From contig JARWIR010000043.1 in NCBI GenBank assembly GCA_029959085.1, forward strand, positions 3,782,001 to 3,846,000: 64,000 nt of DNA. The letters are read 5' to 3'. The notes beneath the pieces are model-generated. The model did no database searches. It saw only the letters and a program-made list of their open reading frames with translations, and had not been told where the DNA came from. The number at the start of each line of letters is the position of its first letter. The first letter of the stretch is position 1. Positions 21,890-34,490 of the stretch are shown here, piece after piece. The stretch is from Nemophila menziesii (Eukaryota > Streptophyta > Magnoliopsida > Boraginales > Hydrophyllaceae). A program made the position numbers and the translations under genes.

Positions 21890-23439
21890 TCAACAATAGG
21901 GTAGCTCCCACCAAATAGGCACGATTTCTGCTTCTTCTAAGAGATGGTTGGTCTCAGAAAAATGCCTGTTGAATAAATTTAAAAGTAGAAAAGTAAGACA
22001 AGATGATGAAATTATTTTCAACAAAAACAAACACTACACTTGTGTCAACATTACCTGCATTCCACAAATTTTTCGTCTTGGGGTTGATGATCAAATTTAA
22101 GGACCGAATGCTTAGAAGTATCGATGAGCCTGCATTATAGGATATTATCACACAAACTAACTTTCACTAATTGTGTTGAATAAAAACGTACCTCTCTACT
22201 TTATGGACAGACTTTCCCCAAAGAAGAAAAACAACTCTTGTTGTTTTCTTGTCTGAAATAGTTTGAATTACAGCATCAGTAAAATGCTCCCAACCTTTTT
22301 CTACATGAGACTGGTCTGTTGCAACTGTGAGGGTAAGAAAGGAAGCAATGATCAATCTAAAGTAATAAAATGCTAAATCAATATAAGGCTTCAGCTAAAG
22401 ATGACATTTAATGGAAATATATTCGCGCATACCTGTCAGAACCGTATTAAGCAATAAAACACCCTAAAAAGTCACAAATAAACTCAGTCAAGTTTATATA
22501 TAGAATATTGAAGAGGAAAAGTCACAATCATTATTACCTCGTAAGCCCAACTTTGTAAATTACCCTGTAACGGAACATTATATCCCAAGTCCAGTTTCAG
22601 TGCCTTATGCATATATAAGGCGTTCTTGCTAATCTTTGTCTTTCTAGGGACAGAGAAACAGAGTCCCATTGCTTGATTAGACACCTCAGGTTCCTGTTAT
22701 TTGTTACTAGTATTAATTAAACAATAACAAAATTTAATTAATTCTTGTATCACAAAAATGCAAATTAGAGTTGAGATAACCTGGCCAATGATCACGACTT
22801 TTACATTATCCAGCGCAGTGGAATTAAGTGCATTAAACCATAACTCTCTAGGGGGATAAATCGTTGCATTTCTCTCAGATTCTTTCTTCAAAAAATCATC
22901 TATGAATCCTAATTTTTCTTTAAGAGCACTCCAAGACTCTTCAACCAATAAATCTTCCAATCTTACCGTCGTGCCTGAATTAACAATATACATTTTCACT
23001 TTTAACTTTTCAATTGAATTGAAAAGACTAATTATAGTATAGAAAATAAACCTGAAGTAAATAATTTCTTAATTTTTTCTTGATTTTTTTTGGCCTTTGT
23101 CATTGAACGGTAAAACTGAACTCGGGAGTCTACTTGCATTTCCTGTTTACGATCTAACTCATCGATGTCCTCCTTTGATTTCCTCGACCGATACGCGAAA
23201 TCTTCATCATATTTGGTATCTCTTTCTGGAAGAGGATCCTTTAACCACTTATTAAAATCATGGTCATTGTGTTCTTTCTTCAAATGAGAGTCAAGTGAGA
23301 GATTGGATTTAAAATTTTTTGAACATAATGGGCAGACATGAAATGTACCACCATCTCTAATTTTTTTTCTGTAAGCGGTCTCGGTCTCCTGCTCTTCGTT
23401 TGTACCAGATGTTCCGACTGGAAGAAGTTTAGGCGGCAT
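21890..23439 (-). CDS. C2H2 zinc finger-UNG-like fusion protein, copy 2
   Basis: Exons 23052-23439, 22781-22974, 22538-22693, 22433-22463, 22192-22324, 22055-22129, 21890-21965. They have the same lengths and phases as copy 1 and also give 350 residues with no stop or frameshift. It is the most diverged of the three: KEDID, DSRVQ, TKAKKN and KLFTSG in the linker; SALKEKLGF at the start of the UNG part; FSVPRKTK after the pocket Phe. The zinc-finger ligands, the GQEPEV replacement and the DHQPQ loop are unchanged. It carries neither of the copy-1 insertions nor the copy-3 ones, so its introns and upstream region show the ancestral layout. Intron 3 is also different in sequence from copies 1 and 3. 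Confidence 0.85.
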
Positions 23440-24099
23440 TTCTCTCAGTGGTCTCTCTGAGAAATATATTAGTAGGAAGCACGCCAATTAAAGCTCTGGG
23501 AAACAACAATTAATTGCAATAAAGTGATTTTTTACCTTAATATATGCTCGGTGTAACGGGTTTGTCGGAAGTGAAGAATAATCTGGGCAGCAATGGATGC
23601 CGGTGGTCGTGGTCGGACAGCAGCAGTTTTAGGGTTTTGTTTAAGTGACTCAGAGGAGGAGTTGAGTTTTTATGTTTCTATGTTTTTATATTTTCTCCAA
23701 CGTATTGTTACACCTTTTCGAAAAGGAAAATGTGTGTCCAAAAAAAAGAAAAATGTAATGTTGGGGTTTAGGAAAATATTGATTAATCAAATGATATATA
23801 CAAAATCAAGTAGCGGATGGGCTACTTCTAAAAGAAATCAAATGATATATACAAAATCAAGTATGATGGTAAGATTTGTAATAAACTGATTATATGTTCA
23901 TGAACAAGGTAGTCTGGCTTCACTCTTCCCTTGATTTAGTGACTTATAACTTATATTTAGATAAGATCGATATTTGGATGGCCACTTGTTATTGATTTTC
24001 ATACATGTACAATTTATAATTTAATTATGTATTTTTTTTGCCAATAAGTTTGTATATTCATTTGTTTCTATGTAGATAAAATTCATCTCAATACCAAGA

Positions 24100-25330
24100 T
24101 ATCTTGTTAAGATTTCTACACAATCTCGTCCAATGTTACAAGCCTAATTCATGGAGTTATCACTACCCTTCACTAGTACGTGAAGCTCCCTGGAATCAGT
24201 CTCAACATAGAACTTTTTAGTACCTCAACTTATTGTCCATTTCAACCCATAGTGTAGCGCAAGTATTTCAGACCTAAACGCGGATTCAGACATGCAAGCA
24301 CCAAAAAACCAGCGGTATAATCCCCATCTCCATCTCTAATTAATCCACCAATCTTTGTCTTATTGCACGCAAAATCGCAACTCCCATCTATATTAAACTT
24401 GGGTTACCTTTGAGGTATAACCCATTTGATTAGTGTGTTCAGTGCCGACTTAATGACTCATCCATCACATTCCTTGCCCCATGCTAACACAAAGTCACTC
24501 GCCCTTTTAATTATATCTCGAGTTACCTCGTCAAGGCGTGGACTACACGAGGGATTATTAAACAAAGCATAATTTCTCCTTGACCATATTACATCTAATG
24601 CAGCTGAGAATGTTAATGACCACTCTAATCCTCCAAAGCCCGATTTCTCATTTAAATCTACCTGCAACCACTTCTTTAATGCGAAGGAAATATGACCTGC
24701 AGCTCCTGGAATCCTCTCAGCAGGCTCGGACCAGGAGCTAAACATTTCGTGTATCTATAGCATATCATTTGAGAAATTAGTTCTTTGTCCAACGTAGCCT
24801 AGAGTCAACCCCATAACTCCTTTTAAAAATAATAAAATCATTATTGCTTGTATTTCCAAGGATGAATCAGGTTTAAAGGTAGAATACAAATCTTGGATGA
24901 TTGCAGCTGATGGACCATTAGAAGTTAAAGCACTCGAAATCTTGAAGGCGTGTCTACGTGCAAAGAGTTATGGAGACAAGTTTTGTATTATAGAGAATGA
25001 TTGCAAGAATATAATGGTCCACTTAGCTAATAATTTAAACATTCGTAATCCCTTAATTTGTAATATTATGCGTAGTACTTACTTTATTTTGGAACTTTGT
25101 ACTCTTATTTTCTCCATTGCAAGGAGAGAAAGAAATTTAGCAGTTGATTGGTTGGTCAAGAACACGCTTGTAGGCAATGTACTTAGGGATTCTTTAAATC
25201 TTTTGCCAACCCAATTAGTTAGAATATTAGAAAACGATGTCTTACATTTCGGGATAGGCTAACTGGTTTTACTTATTTATAAATGCAAGATTTTAGAACA
25301 AAAAAAAGTATGACTTTTTTGGTGGTAGGT
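24100..25330. mobile_element. Head-to-head LINE RNase H fragments, unit 2
   Basis: Same pair as in unit 1, minus part ending near 24890 and plus part 24897-25262. In this copy the plus frame is continuous for 121 codons. Confidence 0.75.
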
Positions 25331-25775
25331 TTATCATTACTGATGTCTACTTTTTTTGTGATATGTCTATTATATTCACGAGACATCTTTTGTAGGGTTT
25401 ATTGGGCCTAAGTGAGGGATCTTTTGTAGTGAGCGAAGGTAAAACCCTCGATGAAAAATACTTTTTCGATGAAACCTACCGTTAAGGGAAATAGCCCACC
25501 TAGGCGTACATCTTGGCACATAAAAAAACACATTTGACGGTCCAATGGAGCGAGAACGTGAGAGACCAATGGCAAAAATTATTCGCAACCCTGCTTATGA
25601 AATTGATGATGTTATTATTTGGTGGGTTGTGCGTTATTATTTGGGGGGTTGTGTGTTATTAGTAGGTGGGTTATATACCCGACTTGGTGGATTGAATATC
25701 CAAGGTGGATTGTGTGTTATTATTAGGTGGGATGTATTCTACATTTGGTGGGTTGTTTAGCCATTTGGACCCTTA

Positions 25776-26815
25776 GTTTGTTAAAGCCTTCAATCAGAGA
25801 ATTATCACTGAAACCGAGAAACGAAGAGCCCTCAAAACCAAGGGTCTTCGAAATGGCTCAGTGCCTAGCTTCCTTTGCAAGTTTATTCGCTTGACCAGTT
25901 AACTTTCTATGGATGTGAAGAAAAGTTAACCTAGTTCTTTGGCCATCCGAATGATCTTCCAAATGGTCGGCTTGAATTTTCAAACTTGCAACTAACAGCT
26001 GTCTAATACCACAGATCACGTCCAGGTTATCCGAGAAGATGATATTTCCCTCTCTCGGGGAATCTGCACATTTACTAGTGGCTTTAAGTACAACAAACGC
26101 TTCACCTTCTATGATTGAGTCGTAGAAAATCGTGTCTTTAATCACGGTTCTGCATCTTGAATTAATGTTGTATTGAACAATTTCAATTCATGTAGGTTCA
26201 TATGGCTTCCTGAAGGATGCATCGCAATAAAATTAGATAAAGTCGTCCCTTTCTTGAACCCGATCATCTTGACTTGGTTCTTCTCGTGGTATTGCTACGT
26301 TGTTGATAAAAGATTCCTACAATTTAAACCATGAAGTCCACTCATTAATTTGTTAGTACAAAATATAATAATATATCCCTTTATATTAATATTCTCGTGG
26401 ACCGTTTTTATTTTTACTTTCCATATGTTCAACAAATTTATCATAACATAATGGGTCAATTACCCATGGGGTCTTAGAAATTATTGTAGTGCCACATAGG
26501 ATTCAGTCAATTCCTCTCTCCTTTTTAGAGGCTAATAAGATGTTCAATGTCATAACTACCCTTCTAGTTCATATAAGGAAAAATATAGGTTTCTCTTTCT
26601 CCCCCACTACCATTACTCTCTCTCCTCCATTACCTTTAATCTCTCTCATCTTTCATTAGCTCCGACCACCACCGGCCACCGCCGGAAAAAGTTCTGAGCG
26701 TGGAAAAAAGTTCGGAGCGTACAAAAAAGTTCTGAGCCTGGGGTATTGAGCATGGTCTATTGAGCATGAAAAAAGTTGCTAAGTATCGGAAAAAGTTCTG
26801 AGCGTCGAAATAAGA
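25776..26815 (-). mobile_element. Segment F copy 3 (LINE RNase H fragment), end of unit 2
   Basis: Near-identical to 18432-19497, apart from a deletion of about 27 bp in the pyrimidine-rich stretch near 26645. Unit 3 has no F copy. Confidence 0.75.
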
Positions 26816-27497
26816 TATAATAAACCTGTGAATCATCATCAAAATAAGATATAATTAACCTGTGAATCATCATCAAAATAAGACTAGAGCACAATTAATA
26901 AGCTCAAAAATCCCAACTCAATAATATTTCCCACAATGGTGGACCCACCACCCCAAACTCAAGCTCTAAAACACTTGTCTATGCATCGCAATTCGAGTGC
27001 GGGTCATATGAAAAAGTCCTATAATCTAAAGGGATATAACTTATAATGTGGCTAATAAAAAGGCTAGAAGGGGCAGAGAAAGATATAAAACATAATAAAT
27101 AGACAGCAAGCTAAAAGGCAACAAGGGCTTATACAATAGTTACTGATACCCCTTTCAACTTTTGAAATACATACACCTTCCTTAAACTAACAATTTGTTG
27201 TTTACCTCCCTCAATTTTGAAAATACATATGAACAACCTTCCTTAAACTAATAATTTGTTTTTTATTACACCTCTTCCATCCATTTTTCAATTAAACTTA
27301 AGCGAGAGTGACCTTCATTCTCTTAAATTTCTTGGGCACTGATTTACCTATTATTCCATTACTTTATATCCTTACAAAATTCTTGTATTATGTATATATA
27401 GAGAGGGTATAATAGGTAACCATTGTCCAAGTCATTTGTGAGAGAGTGAAGATCCCTCTCAGTTTAGTTTAACTGAAAAATGGATGAAAAGGGATAC

Positions 27498-27924
27498 AAC
27501 CAAACTTCAACAACCGACAATCTCACACGTGGAAGAGTAAGGCAGGGAAGGCGCATCTTCGGATCTTGGTGCAGGTACAAGTAGAGATCCGATTCTTATT
27601 AGAAAATCTTCTATCTTAATCTCTGATTATAAGACAACGAAGGGTAAGGGGCGAAGTACCGGTCCGGTTCCTCTCATACCAGTAGTAGAAGTAGACCACT
27701 CATCATCAGGATGATAAACTAACCTAAACAAGAGATCGTTTGAGAGAAAGGCTTGCCTTTTGCATATGTATGAGTAGGAGTGGAGTCGAACCACTCACAA
27801 TAAGCCCTAGCCCCTCTTCTTATCAGTCCTGTGACAGGAGATAGAAGCTTCCTCTTGATCGAGTGCATTCTATTAACTGAAATTGGGGTTCCCCATATAA
27901 GGGCCTATTGCAAAAGCCAAAGAA
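27498..27924 (-). other. Organelle-like block, unit 3 copy
   Basis: Third copy. A substitution (TGATGAT to TGATTAT at about 27627) introduces a stop in the minus-strand frame, which argues that the frame is not a maintained protein. Confidence 0.35.
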
Positions 27925-28294
27925 GAGTCAGCAACAAATCATTGGTCTAAGGGATATTCAGCAACAAAGAATATTATATTCTTTGTTTTACCTTTACTGC
28001 CATCTGCCAAATAAATAAAAAATTTAAGTAAATACTAAAATACCCCCTCAACTATACAATAGGTACTGATTACTCCCCTTCAACTTTTAAAATACATATA
28101 TACCTCCCTTAAACTAATAGTTCGTTGTTGATTACCCTCTCTCAATTTTGAAAATACATATTAAACTCACTTAAACTATAATTCGTTCATTTTTCAATTT
28201 AAGTAAAGCAAGATTGACCTTCACTCTCTCTTAAATGACTTAGGCATTGATTTGTCTATTAAATGACTTAGACACTAATTTGTCTATTATTATA

Positions 28295-28551
28295 CTACCT
28301 TCATTCTATAATAATAGTCTTTTTAACCATAAATATATTCCATAATATGTCACTTTTAAAGTTGCAAAGCAAAATAAATGATATTTTTCTTATTTTACCC
28401 TATTTTTTAAATCTTTTACCAACTAAATATTTAATTTTCTCTCTTATAATTAGGGATATGTTGGTCATTTTATACTAAATTTTACCTACTTTTTAGATTT
28501 CTTAATATATGTGAAAATCTCTAAATAATCAATTATTTGGAATGGAGGTAG
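28295..28551. mobile_element. Stowaway-type MITE (unit 3), TA duplicated
   Basis: Same element. Here TA flanks both ends (28293-28294 and 28552-28553), giving the expected Stowaway target duplication. Confidence 0.8.
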
Positions 28552-28810
28552 TATATATTTACAAATTGCATGTAATATGTATGTATATGAAGGGTATAAT
28601 ACGTAACAAGATAAAAGGGGATAATCAACAACAAATTGTTAATTTAAGGGAGATTTATATACTTGTTTAAAATTAAAAGAAATAATCAGCAACTATTTTA
28701 TTTTAATTTTTGTTTCCCTCTTGTTTTCAAATAAATAAAAAATAATATTATTAAATCATCTTCATTATTGATGTGATATTGAGATTATCTTATTATACAC
28801 TTTTGATTAG

Positions 28811-29042
28811 GGGCCCGTTTGGAAGTGCTTATTTTTGAGTAAAAAAACGCTTTTAGAATAAAATTCTAAATTTTAAAAAATTATTAAAAATAATTTCGAA
28901 ATCTAAAATTATTTTAAGTGCTTTTTTTAAGAAGCACCTATTTGGTGCTTCTCAAAAAAGTGTTTTTCAAAGTCAAAAAAACTTTTAAAATGGTAAAAGC
29001 ACTTTTAAGTGCTTCTCCAAAAAAGCACTTCCAAACGGGCAC
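28811..29042. mobile_element. PIF/Harbinger-like MITE in unit 3
   Basis: Ends GGGCCCGTTTGGAAGTGCTT and, inverted, GTGCCCGTTTGGAAGTGCTT. The 3-bp duplication TAG (28808-28810, 29043-29045) is confirmed by empty sites in units 1 and 2. It is 232 bp, with internal repeats of AAGTGCTTCT. It lies 3' of the copy-3 UNG-like gene. Confidence 0.88.
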
Positions 29043-29362
29043 TAGAGTTTCTTAATAGATAATCTAGACTCCTTAAAAGCTTATGTGTTCTTTCAGGTCA
29101 TACAAATTACAAATCGTAACTTCTTTTATTCTTTTTTAGTATATTCATCTTTTGGTTTAGCTTCTAACATGCAAGTAGAATTTAATTCCACCGGGAATTT
29201 AAAGAAAAGGGTGGAGCTGAACTTGGAGAAGAACAAGAGTCTTCAAGAGTGGATTTTAGGAACTAAAAGTTATATGGCATTCAAAAATTCCCATAAACAC
29301 GAAATACTTGAAAATAAACAATTTTTCTAAAAAAAAAAAAAAACTTGCTAGCATTCACATGA

Positions 29363-30908
29363 TCAACAATAGGGTAGCTCCCACCAAATAGGCACAATTT
29401 CTGCTTCATCCAAGAGATGGTTGGTCTCAGAAAAATGCCTGTTGAATAAAAGTAGAAAAAGTAAGAGAAGATGATGAAATTATTTTCAACAAAAACAAAC
29501 ACTACACTTGTGTCAACATTACCTGCATTCCACAAATTTTTCGTCTTGGGGTTGATGATCAAATTTAAGGACCGAATGCTTAGTAGTATCGATGAGCCTG
29601 CATTATAGGATATTATCACACAAACTAACTTTTCACTAATTGTGATGAATAAAAATGTACCTCTCTACTTTATGGACAGACTTTCCCCAAAGAAGAAAAA
29701 CAACTCTTGTTGTTTTTTTGTCTGAAATAGTTTGAATTATAGCATCAGTAAAATGCTCCCAACCTTTTTCTACATGAGACTGGTCTGTTGCAACTGTGAG
29801 GGTAAGAAAGGAAGCAATGATCAATCTAAAGTAATAAAATGCTAAATCAATATAAGGCTTCAGCTAAAGATGACATTTAATGGAAATATATTCGCGCATA
29901 CCTGTCAGAACCGTATTGAGCAATAAAACACCCTAAATAGTCACAAATAAAAGTCATTAAAATCTATCTATATTGATTGTTGAAGAGGAAAAGTCACCAT
30001 TATACCTCATAAGCCCAATTCTGTAAATTACCCTGTAACGGAACATTATATCCCAAGTCCAGTTTCAGTGCCTTATGCATATATAAGGCATTTTTGCTAA
30101 TCTTTGTATCCTCAGGGACAGAGAAACAAAGTCCCATTGCTTGATTGGACACCTCAGGTTCCTGTTATTTGTTACTAGTATTAATTAAACAATAACAAAA
30201 TTTAATTTCTACTTAGTATCACAAAAATGCAAATTAGAGTTGAGATAACCTGGCCAATAATCACGACTTTTACATTATCCAGCGCAGTGGAATTAAGTGC
30301 ATTAAACCATAACTCTCTAGGGGGATAAATCGTCGCATTTCTCTCAGATTCTTTCTTCAAAAAATCATCGATTACTCCTAATTTTTCTTTAACGGCACTC
30401 CAAGACTCTTCAACTAATAAATCTTCCAATCTTACAGTCGTACCTATATAAACCATATATATTTTTACTTTTAACTTTTTAATTGAATTAAAAAGACTAA
30501 TTATAGTATAGAAAATAAACCTGAAGTAATTAATTTCTTAATTTTTTCTTGATTTTTTTCGGCCTTTGTCATTGAACGGTAAAACTGAACTTTGGAGTCT
30601 ACTTGCATTTTCTGTTTACGATCTAACTCATCGATGTACTCCTTCGATTTCCTCGACCGATACGCGAAATCTTCATCATATTTGGTATCTCTTTCTGGAA
30701 GAGGATCCTTTAACCACTTATTAAAATCATGGTCATTGTGTTCTTTCTTCAAATGAGAGTCAAGTGAGAGATTGGATTTAAAATTTTTTGAACATAATGG
30801 GCAGACATGAAATGTACCACCATCTCTAATTTTTTTTCTGTAAGCGGTCTCAGTCTCCTGCTCCTCGTTTGTACCAGATGTACCGACTGGAAGAAGTTTA
30901 GGCGGCAT
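29363..30908 (-). CDS. C2H2 zinc finger-UNG-like fusion protein, copy 3
   Basis: Exons 30521-30908, 30250-30443, 30006-30161, 29902-29932, 29661-29793, 29523-29597, 29363-29438. They give 350 residues, all open, with the same intron phases. The protein is very close to copy 1 (KLITSG, SAVKEKLGV, FSVPEDTK) with only single changes such as KQKM for KQEM. The catalytic-motif losses seen in copy 1 are identical here, so they predate the duplication. A 5'-truncated LINE (31275-32072) lies about 370 bp upstream of the ATG and may affect the promoter. A MITE (28811-29042) lies beyond the 3' end. Expected partner and target are unknown; a DNA-binding, non-cleaving role is inference. Confidence 0.85.
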
Positions 30909-31274
30909 TTCTCGCAGTGTTCTCTCTGAGAAATGTATCAAGAGGAAATAAGCACGCCGATTAAAGCTTTGGTAAACAATAGTATATTTTATTTTAGGGG
31001 TTTTATTGCAATAGAGTGATTTTTTTTACCTTAATATATGCTCGGTGTAACGGGTTGTCGGAAGTGAAGAATAATCTGGGCAGCGATGGATGCCGGTGGT
31101 CGTGGTCGGACAGCAGCAGTTTTAGGGTTTTGTTTAAGTGACTGAGAGGAGGAGTTGAGTTTTTATGTTTTTATATTTTCTCCAACGTATTCTTACACCT
31201 TTTCGAAAAAGAAAATGTGTGTCCAAAAAAAGAAAAATGTAATGTTGGGGTTTATATTGAATAATGACTCAAAT

Positions 31275-32072
31275 TTTTTTTTTGTTCGAAAGAAGCATAA
31301 ATTAAAAACTTCAAAATATTACATCATCCTATCCCCGTAAGGTTAAAGTCAGCTGCGAGAAGTAAGGCAAGTTTGGGAGGTGGAAAAAATTTCCAAAGGC
31401 TAAACAAGGAGTTGTTAATCTCCTGTTTAGCCACCCAATCTGCACACCTGTTTTTAGATCTCCTAACAAAGGAGATTTTAATATTACAATCCTTCTTAAT
31501 TTTACTAATACAATTCACAAAACCTCTAATATTACAAAAAGATTTTACATTTTTAGAAAATTATAAAACTAAAGCTTGACAGTCAGATTCAATTTCAGCT
31601 TTGCCATTTGGAATTCTTGATGCAATCTCGCAAGCCTTCACTAATCCTCTAGCCTCTGCTTCCAATGGAGAGTTAGCAATAAATTTTCTTGAGCAACCAT
31701 CTACTAAATTACCTCCTGAGTCCCTGATAATACAAGCATATGAGGCAACGTTAGTATTATGTTCAAAAGATGCATCACAATTTAATTTGAAACATCCTGA
31801 TAATGGTGAAGTCCAACTCTCTTTATTGCCCTCTCTCAAGGTTTGCACCTGAGTTGCAATATTATTGGTAGAGTTTGGACTTAAAACATTTCTTTCTCCT
31901 GAGTTATTGACTTTGTAATCCTCAGAATAAATTCTTTTTGATAATAAGAAATCATCATAGGCTTTTGTAGCTTCAGATAAAACTTTCAACGGGTCAGGGA
32001 CTGAGCCTCTAAAGATAGCTTCATTTCTTGCTTTCCAAATTGCCCAAAAGAAATTTGGAACAAAATTCTGAG
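31275..32072 (-). mobile_element. 5'-truncated LINE upstream of copy 3
   Basis: A 13-bp target duplication TAATGACTCAAAT (31262-31274 and 32073-32085) encloses 798 bp with a poly(T) start, that is a poly(A) tail on the minus strand. Units 1 and 2 have the empty site. The minus-strand coding remnant (31561-31989, then 31324-31518) is the RNase H end of a plant LINE ORF2. It has LNCDASFEHN with the first Asp, LEAEARGLV with the Glu, IESDCQALV with the second Asp and VRRSKNRCADWVAKQ near the end. A stop and shift between the two parts break it. Confidence 0.92.
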
Positions 32073-32429
32073 TAATGACTCAAATGATATATACAAAATC
32101 AAGTAGCGCATGGGCTACTTCTAAAAATCAAATGATATATACAAAATCAAGTATGATTGGTAAGATTATGTTCATGAACAGGGTAGTCGTTTCACTCTTC
32201 CCGTGGAGTAGATTATCATTGCTCCATCGAATAAAGACAATCCTCACGGTAAGACTTTTTTTTTTCCAAACGCTTATATCACGGTAAGACTTTGATAGTG
32301 ACTTATAACTTATATTTAGATAATATCGATATTGGAGGGCCACTTGTTATTGATTTTTATACACGTACCGTTTATAATTTAATTTTGTATATCTTTTTGC
32401 CAATAAGTCTGCATATTTATGCGCTTCTA

Positions 32430-33670
32430 TGTAGAAAAAATTCTCCTCAATACAAGAATATCTTGTTAACATTTCTACACAATCTCGCCCATTGTTATAA
32501 GCCCAATTCATGTAGTTATCACTGTCCTTCACTAGTACGTGAAACTCCCTAGATTCGGTCTCAACATATAACTTTTCAATACCTCAACCTATTGTCCATT
32601 TCAACCCACAGTGTTGCGCAAGTAGTTTAGACTTAAAAGCGGATTCAGACACGCAAGCTCCAGAAAACCAGCGACATAATCCCCGTCTCCATCTCTAATG
32701 AATCCACCAATCTCTGTCTTATTGCACGCAAAATCGCAACTCCCATCTATATTAAGCTTGGGTTTCCTTTGAGGTATAACCCATTTGATTAGTGTGTTCC
32801 GTGCCGACTTAATGGCTCCTCCAACACACTCCTTGCCCCATGCTAACACAAAGTCACTCGCCCTTTTAATTATATCTCGAGTTACTCCGTCAAGGCGTGG
32901 ACTACACGAGGGATTATTAAACAAAGCATCATTTCTCCTTGACCATATCACATCTAATGCAGCTGAGAATATTAATGACCACTCTAATCCTCCAAAGCTC
33001 GATTTCTCACTTGAATCTACTTGCAACCACTTCTTTAATGCGAAGGATCCTAAAATCCTCTCAGCAGGCTCGGACCAGGAGCTAAACATTTCGTGTATTT
33101 GTAGCATATCATTTGAGAAATTAAATCTTTGTCCAATGTAGCCTAGAATCAACCCCATAACTCCTTTTAAAAATAATAAAATCATTATTGCTTGTATTTC
33201 CAAGGATGAATCAGGTTTAATGGTAGAATACAAAGCTTGGATGATTGCAGCTGATGGACCATTAGAAGTTAAAGCACTCGAAATCTTGAAGAATGTCTAC
33301 TTGCAAAGAGTTATGGAGACAAGTTTTGCATTACATAGAATGATTGCAGGAATATAATGGTCCATTTGGCTAATAATTTAAACATTTGTAATCCCTTAAT
33401 TTGTAATATTTTGTTAAGTACTTACTTTATTTCGGAACTTTGTACTCCTATTTTCTCCATTGCAAGGAGAGAAAGAAATTTAGCAGTTGATTGGTTGGTC
33501 AAGAACACGCTTGTAGGCAATATACTTGGGGATTCTTTAAATCTTTTGCCAACCCAATTAGTTAGAATATTAGAAAACGATGTCTTACCTTCCGGGATAG
33601 GCTAACTAGTTTTATTTATTTATAAATGCAAGATTTTAGAACAAAAAAAAGTATGACTTTTTTGGTGGTA
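32430..33670. mobile_element. Head-to-head LINE RNase H fragments, unit 3
   Basis: Same pair. Here the minus frame 32601-33233 stays open for 210 codons and includes the first catalytic Asp of RNase H in PKLNIDGSCDFACNKTEIGG. The other copies have stops here. The plus part (33241-33605) is shifted near 33290. Confidence 0.78.
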
Positions 33671-34115
33671 GATTTATCATTACTGATGTCTCCTTTTTTT
33701 GTGATAGGTTTATTCTATTCACGAGACACCTTTTGTAGGGTTTATTGGGCCTAAGTGAGGGATCTTTTGTAGTGAGTGAAGGTAGAACCCCCGATGAAAA
33801 ATACTTTTTCGATGAAACCTACCGTTAAGGGAAATAACCCACCTAGGCGTACATCTTGGCACATAAAAAACATAGTTGACGGTTCAATGGAATGAGAACG
33901 TGAGAGACAAATGGCAAAAATTATTCGCAACCCTGCTTATGAATATGATGATGTTATTATTTGGTGGGTTGTGCGTTATTATTTGGGAGAGGGGGGTTGT
34001 GTGTTATTAGTAGGTGGGTTATATACCCGACTTGGTGGATTGAATATCCAAGGTGGATTTTGTGTTATTATTAGTGGGATGTACTCTACATTTGGTGGGT
34101 TATTTAGCCATTTGG

Positions 34116-34490
34116 TAGGCTATGTGACTGAAAAACAAAAAAGTCTTGTCATCATTAAGCCTCAGTGAAATGTATTATCAATGGAAAATACTGGTATCCG
34201 AGACTAAATAAAAGTTTATAAACAATAGAAAAGAGTACCTAATTGATGATAGATTTGCTCCTTAAAATCGTCCAATACCGTTATAGTAATGACCTGATTC
34301 AGATATGAGCGTATATTAACTTATTAAGTAACAAAATCATATCTGCTATTTAGTTCTTTTTATTTTTGGTAATAAATAATGAGTATAAGGGTACAATGTG
34401 CATGTTATAACAGTTAAATTATTTTGGACTCTGATAAGACAAACTATATAGGTTTGACATGTTAGTTATGATGTAGACAAACTATAAATT
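34116..34490. other. Intergenic, right flank of the array
   Basis: Sequence departs from the unit pattern just after GCCATTTGG at about 34114. AT-rich, nothing recognised. Confidence 0.6.

Larger units (their letters stand above)
10990..34115. repeat. Three-copy tandem segmental duplication
   Basis: Unit 1 is 10990-19497, unit 2 is 19498-26815 and unit 3 is 26816-34115. Apart from copy-specific insertions they are near-identical in order. Each has a retroelement tail, inverted-repeat MITE with organelle-like insert, Stowaway, the zinc-finger/UNG-like gene, head-to-head LINE RNase H pieces and a GGTGGGTTGTG minisatellite. Units 1 and 2 also end in segment F, which unit 3 lacks. At the 1/2 and 2/3 junctions a 40-bp stretch with CCTGTGAATCATCATCAAAA is itself doubled. 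Sharing is mosaic: left ends of units 2 and 3 agree, UNG genes of 1 and 3 agree, right ends of 1 and 2 agree. Confidence 0.93.
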
